This document shows positions 44,634 to 52,412 of a DNA stretch of 64,000 nt, piece after piece (the stretch's first letter is position 1; every line of letters begins with the position of its first letter). The DNA lies in the NCBI RefSeq assembly GCF_019264345.1, contig NZ_JAHVAO010000005.1, positions 35,415 to 99,414 on the forward strand. Direction: 5' to 3'. The notes under the pieces are model-generated. The model had not been told where the DNA came from and did no database searches. It worked only from the letters and a program-made list of their open reading frames with translations. This DNA is from Marinobacter arenosus (lineage in GTDB: Bacteria; Pseudomonadota; Gammaproteobacteria; Pseudomonadales; Oleiphilaceae). Made by a program: the position numbers and the translations under genes.

Positions 44634-45692
44634 TCAGGCGCCAGGCCGTAACCCACATTGCTCAAGCAAGGTTTGCCAGGCTTTGGTGTGGCGTGACATG
44701 GCCTCATCGAGTTCCCGCCATAGGCTCCTTTCTGAATCCTGTGACAGATGCCGTCGATACCAGACTTCGAAAGCCGGCGGCATGACGCTCCGCTGTTCCT
44801 CGGCCAACGCGGCCAGCGGCTCAATCAGCGCCATCCGCGCCCGGCCCACACCGCTCATGTACGGCTGTATTTTTTCGATGTAGACACTGAAAAACATGCC
44901 CTGGACAATCTCGGACTGGTTGTTGGGCTTGCCGTTCAGGCACAGGGGACGCCCGCCTATCCGGCGCTGGATCAACGCCGTGGCATCATCAAGCCGGCTT
45001 TTCAACAGGGCAGCGCTGTTCAATAACTGGCCGGCACGGTATTCCGCCTGCCAACGCTGTTGCACGGACCCGGCAAATTCAAGCGACACCTCCAGGGTAC
45101 CGGACCGCAGGGCCGCCACCGTCTGGTTCAGCTCCTCGGCATCAAGGGCCAGATCAGACACTGGATTGCCCTCAGGGGATACCGGGTAATAGCCTTTTGC
45201 CAGGGTGAACAGCGTTTCGACTTCTTCGACGCCCCAGGTGGCGTTCCAGATCGCGATGGGCAGGGATTCCCGCTTGCTGTCTATCGCCTCTTGCAGGGCC
45301 TCCACCAGATCTTCATCCTCGGTTTCCGGCAAACAGTCCTGGGCCGCCTCGATAAACCGCAGTTCGTACCTCAGGCGGTTCAACGGCTGCATGACCTTGC
45401 CCATGACCGAATTCTTTTCACCGACCACGAACTGCAATTCGCAACCATACAGCGACAGGAAATCCAGCATGCCCATGTCCAGTTCCGGCATGGTCAGCAC
45501 CCGGTTTCGGCGCCTGGGGATCTGCGAGGGAGGCTCAATGGCCGTGAGTTCGGGCTCTGAGTCCAGAACCCGGGCAACCCGCTCAACGTATTCGTCCATC
45601 ATCGGGCGGGCTTCAGAGAACGGATTGCATCCGCCCAGGAACGTCAGGAACAGGCCGGAAAGAAGTATCCTGATCCATCTGACAGCGGGCAT
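44634..45692 (-). CDS. DUF3080 lipoprotein
   Basis: A 352-residue lipoprotein: basic MPAVRWIRI, a hydrophobic stretch, and lipobox FLGGC near residue 22. The mature part is helical and charged and matches DUF3080, which has no known function. It conserves MGMLDFLSLYGCELQFVVGE and a second cysteine pair (DCLP, EQCG) that could form disulfides. The ATG at 45692 follows AGGAG at good spacing. It lies 30 bp after mtnC and may be cotranscribed with the methionine-salvage genes. Confidence 0.8.
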   Translation of the reverse strand: MPAVRWIRILLSGLFLTFLGGCNPFSEARPMMDEYVERVARVLDSEPELTAIEPPSQIPRRRNRVLTMPELDMGMLDFLSLYGCELQFVVGEKNSVMGKVMQPLNRLRYELRFIEAAQDCLPETEDEDLVEALQEAIDSKRESLPIAIWNATWGVEEVETLFTLAKGYYPVSPEGNPVSDLALDAEELNQTVAALRSGTLEVSLEFAGSVQQRWQAEYRAGQLLNSAALLKSRLDDATALIQRRIGGRPLCLNGKPNNQSEIVQGMFFSVYIEKIQPYMSGVGRARMALIEPLAALAEEQRSVMPPAFEVWYRRHLSQDSERSLWRELDEAMSRHTKAWQTLLEQCGLRPGA

Positions 45693-45722
45693 GACCAACT
45701 CCTGAGCGTTGCTTGGGAAGGT

Positions 45723-46415
45723 TTACCGCTTGCGCAGCAGCGTATCCACCTCCGAGAAATCACGGGCCACGAACCGACCGGTTTCCGGCAGGTCGCCGTC
45801 ACGGACCAACCAGGCAGTCTGCATTCCGGCGGCCTCAGCCGCCTCAAGCTCTGCCTCGACATCCGACAGAAACAGAACCGTCTTTGCCTCCACGCCGAGC
45901 TCATTGAGAATCGCCCTGTACGAGTCCGCTTCCTTCTTGCCGCCAATGCGGGTATCGAAATACCCCGAGAAATACGGCGTGAAGTCACCAACCGCGGTAA
46001 ACCCGAAAATCAGTTGCTGCGCCTTGACCGACCCGGAGGAATATACGAACAAACGCAAACCACGATCATGCCAGCGCTGCAGGTAGTCGGCGGCGTCATC
46101 GTAGATGTGCCCCTTGATCTCACCCTGCTGATAGCCCTGCTCCCAGACCATGCCCTGGAGCGTCTTCAGCGGGGTTTCCTTACGGTCCTCCCGAATCCAG
46201 GTCTGTAGGGTATCGATCAGCGCCTCGACATCGTTGCGTTCAATGCCTGCCGTTTTCGCCACCGCATCCAGCTGTTCGGCCACGGCGGGGGTGTCTCCGT
46301 GATGCTCCCGGACAAAACCCGGGAGATGCTCACTGGCATAGGGAAACAGCACGTCGTGCACGAAGGAGATCGAACTCGTCGTCCCCTCGATGTCGGTCAG
46401 GACAACCCGGATCAT
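45723..46415 (-). CDS. mtnC: Enolase-phosphatase E1 (acireductone synthase)
   Basis: A 230-residue HAD-superfamily enzyme that enolises and dephosphorylates 2,3-diketo-5-methylthiopentyl-1-phosphate to acireductone in methionine salvage. HAD motif I is VVLTDIEGTTSSISFVHDV with the nucleophilic Asp, motif II is LFVYSSGSVKAQQLIFG, and motifs III/IV are IGGKKEADSY and LFLSDVEAELEAA. Its ATG overlaps the mtnD stop (ATGA), so the enzyme of one step is coupled to that of the next. Confidence 0.95.
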   Translation of the reverse strand: MIRVVLTDIEGTTSSISFVHDVLFPYASEHLPGFVREHHGDTPAVAEQLDAVAKTAGIERNDVEALIDTLQTWIREDRKETPLKTLQGMVWEQGYQQGEIKGHIYDDAADYLQRWHDRGLRLFVYSSGSVKAQQLIFGFTAVGDFTPYFSGYFDTRIGGKKEADSYRAILNELGVEAKTVLFLSDVEAELEAAEAAGMQTAWLVRDGDLPETGRFVARDFSEVDTLLRKR

Positions 46416-46972
46416 CCGGCGACTCCCGCCAGGGCTTCGTAACGCGGAAGGCGCGCGGCGATGTCCTCTCCGGTGAAGTCCGCCACCCAGCCTTCGGGAT
46501 TGGTGAACAGGCGGATACAGGTAAACCGTGGCTCCGGCCCCATATCGAACCAGTGCCGGGTGCCATTCGGCACGCTGATCAGATCGTTCTTTTGGCACAG
46601 TACCGCATACACCTGATCTTCAAGGTGCAGGTAGAAGAGTCCTTGGCCGCGGACAAAGAACCGGACCTCGTCCTCACTGTGGGTATGCTCATCCAGGAAC
46701 TTCTGGCGAAACGCATCCTTCTGCGGGTTGTCCGGGTTCAGGCTGATCACATCGGCGGTCTGAAAACCACACTCGGCTTTCAGAGCTGCAACCTCGCTCT
46801 GGTAAGCGTCCAGAATGTCATCCTGGGAGGCCTCTGCCGGCAAATCCCGGGTCGGCCACTGCTCGAAGCGAATGCCCTTCTCCGCCAGCAGCTTCTGAAT
46901 TTCCGACGGATTTTCCGTTACCGTCTGGGCCGTCTCGGGTTGGCTCTGGTTAAAAATACTTAACGTCGTCAT
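46412..46972 (-). CDS. mtnD: Acireductone dioxygenase
   Basis: A 186-residue cupin metalloenzyme. With Fe it yields 2-keto-4-methylthiobutyrate and formate; with Ni it gives an off-pathway CO-producing reaction. Metal ligands are His96, His98 and Glu102 in EHTHSEDEVRFF, with His139 in PNGTRHWFDMG. The length is typical. It is coupled by ATGA overlaps to mtnB upstream and mtnC downstream. Confidence 0.96.
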   Translation of the reverse strand: MTTLSIFNQSQPETAQTVTENPSEIQKLLAEKGIRFEQWPTRDLPAEASQDDILDAYQSEVAALKAECGFQTADVISLNPDNPQKDAFRQKFLDEHTHSEDEVRFFVRGQGLFYLHLEDQVYAVLCQKNDLISVPNGTRHWFDMGPEPRFTCIRLFTNPEGWVADFTGEDIAARLPRYEALAGVAG

Positions 46973-47595
46973 GGGCGAACCCTCATGGTTTCAAGTTCAC
47001 ATTCAAAGAGAAATTCAAAGGCTTCCACATGGCGAAGGCAATCCGCCATGGTTTTGCCCCAGGTGTAGAGGCCGTGGCCGCGTATCAGGTAACCCGGCTG
47101 ATCCGGATGCTCGGCAAACCAGGCCTTGGTGTCACTGGCGAGGGCATCGATGTCCTGGGTGTTGTCGAAAACCGGGACGGACAGGACGGATTCGTGGGTC
47201 TGCACCCCGCTGAACGCCTTTTGCAGCTCGTACCCCTCCAGCACCAGGGGTTGACCGGCAGGCAGCAATCGGCTCAGAACCGTCGCCTTGACGGAATGGG
47301 TGTGAAGCACCGCGCCAACCTCAGGAAAAATCTCATAGAGCACCGTGTGCAGACGAGTTTCCGCCGACGACCGACACTCGCTCTGAACCGGTTGTCCCGC
47401 GAGGTCCACGACCATGACGTCACCAGCACCCAGTTGGCCTTTATGACGGCCGGAGACGGTGATGGCGATGTGCCGATCGTCAATGCGGGCAGAATAATTG
47501 CTGCTGGTGGCCGGCGACCAACCCAGTTGATACAGGAAGCGCCCCGCCTCAACGATGGTATCCGCCGCGACGGCGTATTGGGTTACATCAAACAC
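46969..47595 (-). CDS. mtnB: Methylthioribulose-1-phosphate dehydratase
   Basis: A 208-residue class II aldolase-fold zinc enzyme that dehydrates methylthioribulose 1-phosphate. Evidence: GWSPATSSNYSARIDD, the zinc ligands in AVLHTHSVKATVLS, and YLIRGHGLYTWGKTMADCLRHVEAFEFLFE. It is the first gene of mtnB-mtnD-mtnC. The upstream steps (mtnA and an MTA phosphorylase or kinase) are not in this window and must lie elsewhere if the salvage pathway is complete. Confidence 0.95.
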   Translation of the reverse strand: MFDVTQYAVAADTIVEAGRFLYQLGWSPATSSNYSARIDDRHIAITVSGRHKGQLGAGDVMVVDLAGQPVQSECRSSAETRLHTVLYEIFPEVGAVLHTHSVKATVLSRLLPAGQPLVLEGYELQKAFSGVQTHESVLSVPVFDNTQDIDALASDTKAWFAEHPDQPGYLIRGHGLYTWGKTMADCLRHVEAFEFLFECELETMRVRP

Positions 47596-47645
47596 GGCTT
47601 ATCCCCCAGGTTTCGAATCGCCTTCGACGCGTTCATTTGCCGACA

Positions 47646-48632
47646 TTATAGGGATGGTGAGGCGGCCCGCAAATGGTGTCGTGCCGCGATCAGATCGGCG
47701 ACCACGGAGATCGCAATTTCCGCGGGTGTCTTGCTGGGAATATCCACCCCGATGGGCGCACGCAGGCGATCCAGTACTGACGGGTCAAGGCCGAGAGAGG
47801 CAAGCCGTTCCCGACGGGCCTCGGAAGTTTTACGGGACCCCATGGCGCCGACGTAGAACGCCCGAGATGCCAGCGCCGCCAACAGTCCCATGTCGTCAAT
47901 TCGGGGATCATGAGCCAGGGCCAGCACCCCGGACCAGGGGTCGCTGAATCGTTGGCCAATCAGGTCGTCCGGCAATGTTCGCTCAAGGGGGATGTGGGGG
48001 TAGCCCCAGCCCCTGGCAAAGGCGTCCCGGGGTTCGCATAGCGTGACGTCGAAGTCTGCCGCGATGGCAAAGTCTGCGACGTAGCGGGCCACATCCCCGG
48101 CGCCAATCAGTAGCAGCCGGCATTCCGGCAGCAACGCATGCTCAAGCTGGTCACCGTCGAAGACCACGCCCGAGCGGGTTTGGTCCGCCCCGGCCATCAG
48201 TTCCGGACCGACGTCCATGCGAACGCGGCGCGTTACGGGGTGGCGCTGTTCGAGGGCTGACGCCAACGCACGCACATGCTCCCTGGCTTCAGTGCCATGA
48301 AGAGGCTCCACCAGCAAACGGATTCGCCCGCCACAGGGCAACTGGAACTGGTCGCGATCGTCATCGGTGATGCCGTAATCAATCACCACCGGGCGTTCAG
48401 GGCCGCTGTCGGCAGTCCGACGCAGCAGATCCTCCTCCAGGCAGCCACCGGACACCGAACCGCTCCAACGTCCGGATTCGCTGATTGCGAGCCAGGAACC
48501 GACGGGGCGGGGCGAGGAACCCCAGGTCTCGACGATGGTACAGAGCCAGGTTCGTTCACCCTGGTTCAACCAGCCAGCGACATCCTGAATGACCGAGCGG
48601 CGGCCGATCGCGGGCGAACCTTCGCCAGGCAT
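47646..48632 (-). CDS. XdhC/CoxI family molybdenum-enzyme maturation protein
   Basis: A 328-residue XdhC-like protein. The N-terminal XdhC/CoxI domain has WGSSPRPVGSWLAIS and SVSGGCLEEDLL; the C-terminal Rossmann domain has LLLIGAGDVARYVADFA and AFYVGAMGSRKTSEARRERL. Family members bind molybdenum cofactor, aid its sulfuration and insert it into xanthine-oxidase-type enzymes. It begins one base after the stop of the molybdopterin subunit, so it is the dedicated chaperone of the enzyme encoded just upstream. Confidence 0.92.
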   Translation of the reverse strand: MPGEGSPAIGRRSVIQDVAGWLNQGERTWLCTIVETWGSSPRPVGSWLAISESGRWSGSVSGGCLEEDLLRRTADSGPERPVVIDYGITDDDRDQFQLPCGGRIRLLVEPLHGTEAREHVRALASALEQRHPVTRRVRMDVGPELMAGADQTRSGVVFDGDQLEHALLPECRLLLIGAGDVARYVADFAIAADFDVTLCEPRDAFARGWGYPHIPLERTLPDDLIGQRFSDPWSGVLALAHDPRIDDMGLLAALASRAFYVGAMGSRKTSEARRERLASLGLDPSVLDRLRAPIGVDIPSKTPAEIAISVVADLIAARHHLRAASPSL

Positions 48633-48633
48633 C

Positions 48634-50838
48634 TTAGGCCCTGACCTTCAACGGAAGGCTGCGCTGCCGCTCGCCGGTCACCGCGAACAGCGCGTTGCCG
48701 AGTGCCGGAATGACCGGCGGAACACCGGGCTCCCCCACACCGGTTGGCGACGCCTCACTGTCGACGATCTCGACCGCCACGTCCGGACGTTCGAACTGGC
48801 GCATCAGCTGATAGTCGTGGAAATTACTCTGCTGGACTTCCCCGTCTTTCAGGGTGATCTCGCCATACAGGGCCGCGGTCAAACCGAAGAGAATCCCGCC
48901 TTCGATCTGGTCCTCGACAATCCTGGGGTTTACCACCTGACCGCAATCCACCGCCGCAGACACCCGGTAAACGCGAATGGCACCATTTTCGATACCGGCC
49001 TCGACCACCTGGGCGACATAGGTGCCGAAGCTCCGGAACAACGCGATTCCACGTCCTCGTCCCTTCGGCACCGGCTGATCCCAGTTCGCCAGCCGCGCGG
49101 CCCGATCAAGCACTTCACGGTGACGGGGCTCCGAGGCCAGCAGCTTGCGACGGAACTGGTAGGGATCTTCGCCCGCCTCATGGGCCAGTTCGTCCATGAA
49201 GGTCTCAACCGCAAAGCCGTTGTGGGAGTACCCCACGGAACGCCACCAGGTGATCGGCACGCCCGGGTCGGTGTGGGTGTGGCGGATATCGATGTTGTTG
49301 ACCGCGTAGGGATAGTCGACCGCCCCTTCAATGGCCGACATGTCCTTGGGCGTGACAACACCTTCCAGCATCAGGCCAACTGAACCCAAGCTGTTGTACA
49401 TGAACTTCGGGGCCCACGGGTACTGGGCCGGTGCAGCGTTGCGCACATACCAGTCGAGAATCTGCGGGCCAACCACCTGATGGTGCCAGCCGGTCAGTTC
49501 ACCGTCCGCCAGCGACGCTTTCATACGGTGCAACATGGCCGGACGGTAGAGATCGTGGCGGGTATCTTCTTCCCGGGACCAGATGACTTTCACCGGCTTA
49601 CCGGTCCGGTACGAAACCGCGGCGGCTTCTTCGATGAAATCCTGAGTCAGACGGCGGCCGAAACCACCGCCCAGGAACGTGGTGTTGATCGTGACGTCAT
49701 CCGGCGACAGGTCTGTCACGCGGGCGGCCGCAATCTGTCCCAGGTCGGGCGCCTGGGTCGGCGCCCAGATCTCCACGCGATCACCCCGGTACCAGGCCGT
49801 TGCATTCATCGGTTCGAGGGTCGCGTGGGCCAGATAAGGCTGGGCGTATTCGGCTTCCAGCACTGTCGGCGCCGACTCGACGGTCCCATCGAAATCCCCT
49901 TCGCTGCGTTCGGATTCTCCAGCGTCCTCGTCTGCCGCTTTACGATAGCCATCAAAAACATCGGCGGTAGAGAGGGACAGGGCCTCCGAGAAATCCCAAT
50001 CGACCTTTAAAGCTGCCTGGGCCTTACGGGCACGCCAGTATTTATCGGCGACGACGGCCACACCACGCTCGATCTCAACCACGTCCACCACACCGGGCAT
50101 GGCCCGGACTTCGTCCGCGTTGAACGAACGGGCACGACCGCCGTGGCGGGGGGCGCGGCTTACCACCGCATAGACCATGCCCGGCAGTTCAATATCGATG
50201 CCGTATTCGGCGGCCCCGGTGGACTTGGCTTCGGCATCCAGGCGGCCACCGCGTTTGCCAATGTACTTCCAGTCACTGCGGGGCTTGAGCGTGACATCGC
50301 CGCGAATAACCTCTTTCGACGCAAGCTCGACCAACTGGCCAAAGCGCATGGAATCGATGCCATTGGGGTGCACCACATGCCCGTCTCGAACGGAACAGTC
50401 AGCGGCCTCAACATGCCAGACCCGGGCCGCCGCCATGACCAGCATCTGGCGAGCCGACGCCCCGGCGATTCTCAACGGTTCCCAACTGGTGGCCACGCTG
50501 GTACTGCCGCCCGTGAGCTGGAGATTGTAGAGGGGGTTGCGGTATTCGGGCGCGGCCGGCGCAAACGTTGGCGTGATGGCCTCTGGCGCCACCTCGAGCT
50601 CTTCCGCAATCAGGGTCGTCAGGCCCGTGTAGGTGCCCTGGCCCATCTCGACGCGTGCCAGGGTGAAAAAGATCTCATCGTCCGTGGTCAACTCGAGCCA
50701 GGCGTCCGGCTTCCATTCACCGGTTTCTGGCTGGTACCCGGTCTGGGCGCCGGCACAGCCGGGCAAGGAAAGCGAGAGCATCAGGCTGCCCGAGGCGCCG
50801 GCACCCACTTTGAGAAACTCGCGGCGGTTCATGCTCAT
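48634..50838 (-). CDS. Exported molybdopterin-binding subunit, xanthine dehydrogenase/IorB family
   Basis: A 734-residue large subunit of a molybdenum hydroxylase. The N-terminus has a twin-arginine signal (NRREFLKVGAGASGS) with a C-terminal LPGC that could also be a lipobox. Features of the family include LARVEMGQGTYTGL, LTGGSTSVATSWEPLR, the FLGGGFGRR motif and the catalytic glutamate in GVGEPGVPP. The single-polypeptide layout resembles isoquinoline 1-oxidoreductase beta (IorB) or periplasmic aldehyde dehydrogenase; the substrate cannot be deduced. An acidic insertion sits around residues 320-340. The start at 50838 is one base after the stop of the [2Fe-2S] gene. Confidence 0.9.
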   Translation of the reverse strand: MSMNRREFLKVGAGASGSLMLSLSLPGCAGAQTGYQPETGEWKPDAWLELTTDDEIFFTLARVEMGQGTYTGLTTLIAEELEVAPEAITPTFAPAAPEYRNPLYNLQLTGGSTSVATSWEPLRIAGASARQMLVMAAARVWHVEAADCSVRDGHVVHPNGIDSMRFGQLVELASKEVIRGDVTLKPRSDWKYIGKRGGRLDAEAKSTGAAEYGIDIELPGMVYAVVSRAPRHGGRARSFNADEVRAMPGVVDVVEIERGVAVVADKYWRARKAQAALKVDWDFSEALSLSTADVFDGYRKAADEDAGESERSEGDFDGTVESAPTVLEAEYAQPYLAHATLEPMNATAWYRGDRVEIWAPTQAPDLGQIAAARVTDLSPDDVTINTTFLGGGFGRRLTQDFIEEAAAVSYRTGKPVKVIWSREEDTRHDLYRPAMLHRMKASLADGELTGWHHQVVGPQILDWYVRNAAPAQYPWAPKFMYNSLGSVGLMLEGVVTPKDMSAIEGAVDYPYAVNNIDIRHTHTDPGVPITWWRSVGYSHNGFAVETFMDELAHEAGEDPYQFRRKLLASEPRHREVLDRAARLANWDQPVPKGRGRGIALFRSFGTYVAQVVEAGIENGAIRVYRVSAAVDCGQVVNPRIVEDQIEGGILFGLTAALYGEITLKDGEVQQSNFHDYQLMRQFERPDVAVEIVDSEASPTGVGEPGVPPVIPALGNALFAVTGERQRSLPLKVRA

Positions 50839-50839
50839 G

Positions 50840-51322
50840 TTATGCCCCCGCCTTTGATTCCGACGGTGCCCCGTTGGCAACCGACTCAACGGCGGCAACA
50901 ATTCGGGAATAGGTGCCACAGCGGCAGAGGTTGCCGGTCATGGCTGCAACAATCTCATCGCGGGAGGGAGAGGCGTTGGTGGCCAGCAGGTGGGCGGCGC
51001 TCATGATCTGACCCGACTGGCAATACCCACACTGCGGCACGCCGTGGTCGATCCAGGCCTTCTGCAGAGCGTGCAGGCGATCGCCGTCGCCCAACCCTTC
51101 GATGGTTGTCACCTGACCACCCGCCGCCATGTCCACCGGCGTGGAGCAGGAGCGCACCGGCTGCCCATCCAGATGGACGGTGCAGGCACCACAGAGGCCC
51201 GCACCACACCCGAACTTGGTACCTTTGAGCCCCAGTTCGTCCCGGATCACCCACAACAGAGGGGTATCTCCCTCAACATCCAGTGAACGCTGTTCACCAT
51301 TGACTGTCAGGCTCAACGCCAT
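50840..51322 (-). CDS. [2Fe-2S] subunit of the molybdenum hydroxylase
   Basis: A 160-residue small subunit. The plant-type ferredoxin cluster is held by Cys39, Cys44, Cys47 and Cys59 ([17 protein letters not shown]). The second cluster is in the helical domain with Cys98, Cys101, Cys133 and Cys135 ([15 protein letters not shown]). It has no signal peptide, so it probably leaves the cytoplasm with the Tat-signal-bearing large subunit. It heads the operon [2Fe-2S] subunit - Mo subunit - XdhC and has a strong GGGAG ahead of the ATG. No FAD subunit is encoded, so electrons likely go to a cytochrome or another periplasmic acceptor. Confidence 0.93.
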   Translation of the reverse strand: MALSLTVNGEQRSLDVEGDTPLLWVIRDELGLKGTKFGCGAGLCGACTVHLDGQPVRSCSTPVDMAAGGQVTTIEGLGDGDRLHALQKAWIDHGVPQCGYCQSGQIMSAAHLLATNASPSRDEIVAAMTGNLCRCGTYSRIVAAVESVANGAPSESKAGA

Positions 51323-51408
51323 CTCCCTACTCTCCCTCTGATGCTTCCGGTAAAATCGAACACTGTTCTTTTATTATTTCCGGCCCGGATCGGCTCCGGC
51401 CCTGTGTA

Positions 51409-51600
51409 TTACTTGATAACGTCCTTGCCTTCCTTATCGACCCAGATCTTGCGCTCGCCGGAGTCCATCTGACCATTGGTGTTCCAAACCTCACGGTTTT
51501 CGGTGGAGTTCTCCAGCTTGCCGTTATCGTTCCAGATTACCCGGTCTTTGCATCCGGCCAGTGCGGCGACGGCAAACACAACCAACAACATCTTTTTCAT
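51409..51600 (-). CDS. Small lipoprotein with three tryptophan repeats
   Basis: A 63-residue lipoprotein. Signal peptide MKKMLLVVFAVAALAGC has its lipobox Cys at residue 17. The whole mature part consists of three short repeats that each open with R-x-[IV]-W: Arg20-Trp23 (WNDNGK), Arg36-Trp39 (WNTNGQ) and Arg50-Trp53 (WVDKEGK). Each would form a small beta hairpin, with an Asn/Asp/Glu-Gly turn. I do not recognise a family with known function. It follows the smr gene after about 60 bp in the same direction. Confidence 0.7.
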   Translation of the reverse strand: MKKMLLVVFAVAALAGCKDRVIWNDNGKLENSTENREVWNTNGQMDSGERKIWVDKEGKDVIK

Positions 51601-51662
51601 GCTAATACCTCTCTGAGGCCGCAAAAGCGGCTTGACTGTGAAATACAGGGAAAAGGGACGGG

Positions 51663-52244
51663 TTACCGGCTCCCATGGAGTTCACGATTGCGCTGTTTGT
51701 CTCGTTCGTTTTTTCGAACCATGACATAGACCGCACCGGTGCCGCCATGGTGTTTCTGGGCCGAATGAAAAGCCAGCACATCATCGAGCTCGGGCAGCCA
51801 CTTTGCCAGGTAGCTTTTCAGTTGTGCGATGCCGTCAGGATTACGCTCCCCCTTGCCGTGCAGAATAATCACGGAGCGCAGTCCGTACCGGACACAATCC
51901 CCGACAAACGCGAAAACTTCCCGGCGCGCCTGTTCAACCGTCATCCGGTGCAGGTCGAGGCGAGCTTCGATGGGATACTGCCCCAGTCGCAGCTTGCGGA
52001 ACACGCCGTGCTGGATACCCGGCCGCTGCCAGGCCAGAATATCATGGGCCGTCAACGGCTCGACCATGTCGGAGGTCAGCGGATTCCGGTCCCTGACAAC
52101 CTTCTCAACCGCGGCCCGCTGACGCTCCAGGTGGCCCGGTGTCAGCTCCTTCGGGGTCTGGACTTCGGCGCGATTGGGCTTTTTAATCCGCCGGACATCT
52201 TTCATCTCTTCGAGAAAGCTCTGGCGCTCTTCTTTCGTGGTCAT
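51663..52244 (-). CDS. Smr domain protein (SmrA/YdaL-like)
   Basis: A 193-residue protein with a charged N-terminal region (about 1-75) and a C-terminal Smr domain containing LDLH (residues 96-99) and HGKG (129-132), the conserved motifs of the nicking/ribonuclease fold. SmrA-type proteins are stand-alone nucleases; some Smr proteins act on collided ribosomes' mRNA. The ATG at 52244 (MTTKEERQSF) is preferred over a longer frame that would run through the divergent promoter region. It is divergent from the DUF294 gene, which starts 168 bp away. Confidence 0.85.
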   Translation of the reverse strand: MTTKEERQSFLEEMKDVRRIKKPNRAEVQTPKELTPGHLERQRAAVEKVVRDRNPLTSDMVEPLTAHDILAWQRPGIQHGVFRKLRLGQYPIEARLDLHRMTVEQARREVFAFVGDCVRYGLRSVIILHGKGERNPDGIAQLKSYLAKWLPELDDVLAFHSAQKHHGGTGAVYVMVRKNERDKQRNRELHGSR

Positions 52245-52412
52245 GGCAGTGCTATTAATGCTCAGTGAATTGGCAAACTTTAACACCCGCTCCCCTTGCC
52301 ATAAAGAATTCCGATTCGGCCTCGGCCGTTCGACGAAAATCGTAAGGCTCTCCGGCATCCGGGTGAACTACACTGGAACCGGACAATAATAACGAAGGAA
52401 AGGACCCTGACC

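Noticed and set aside
47596..47645. Possible SAM or other riboswitch upstream of the methionine-salvage genes
   Set aside because: The gap between the XdhC gene and mtnB is only 50 bp and has no conserved aptamer-like structure.
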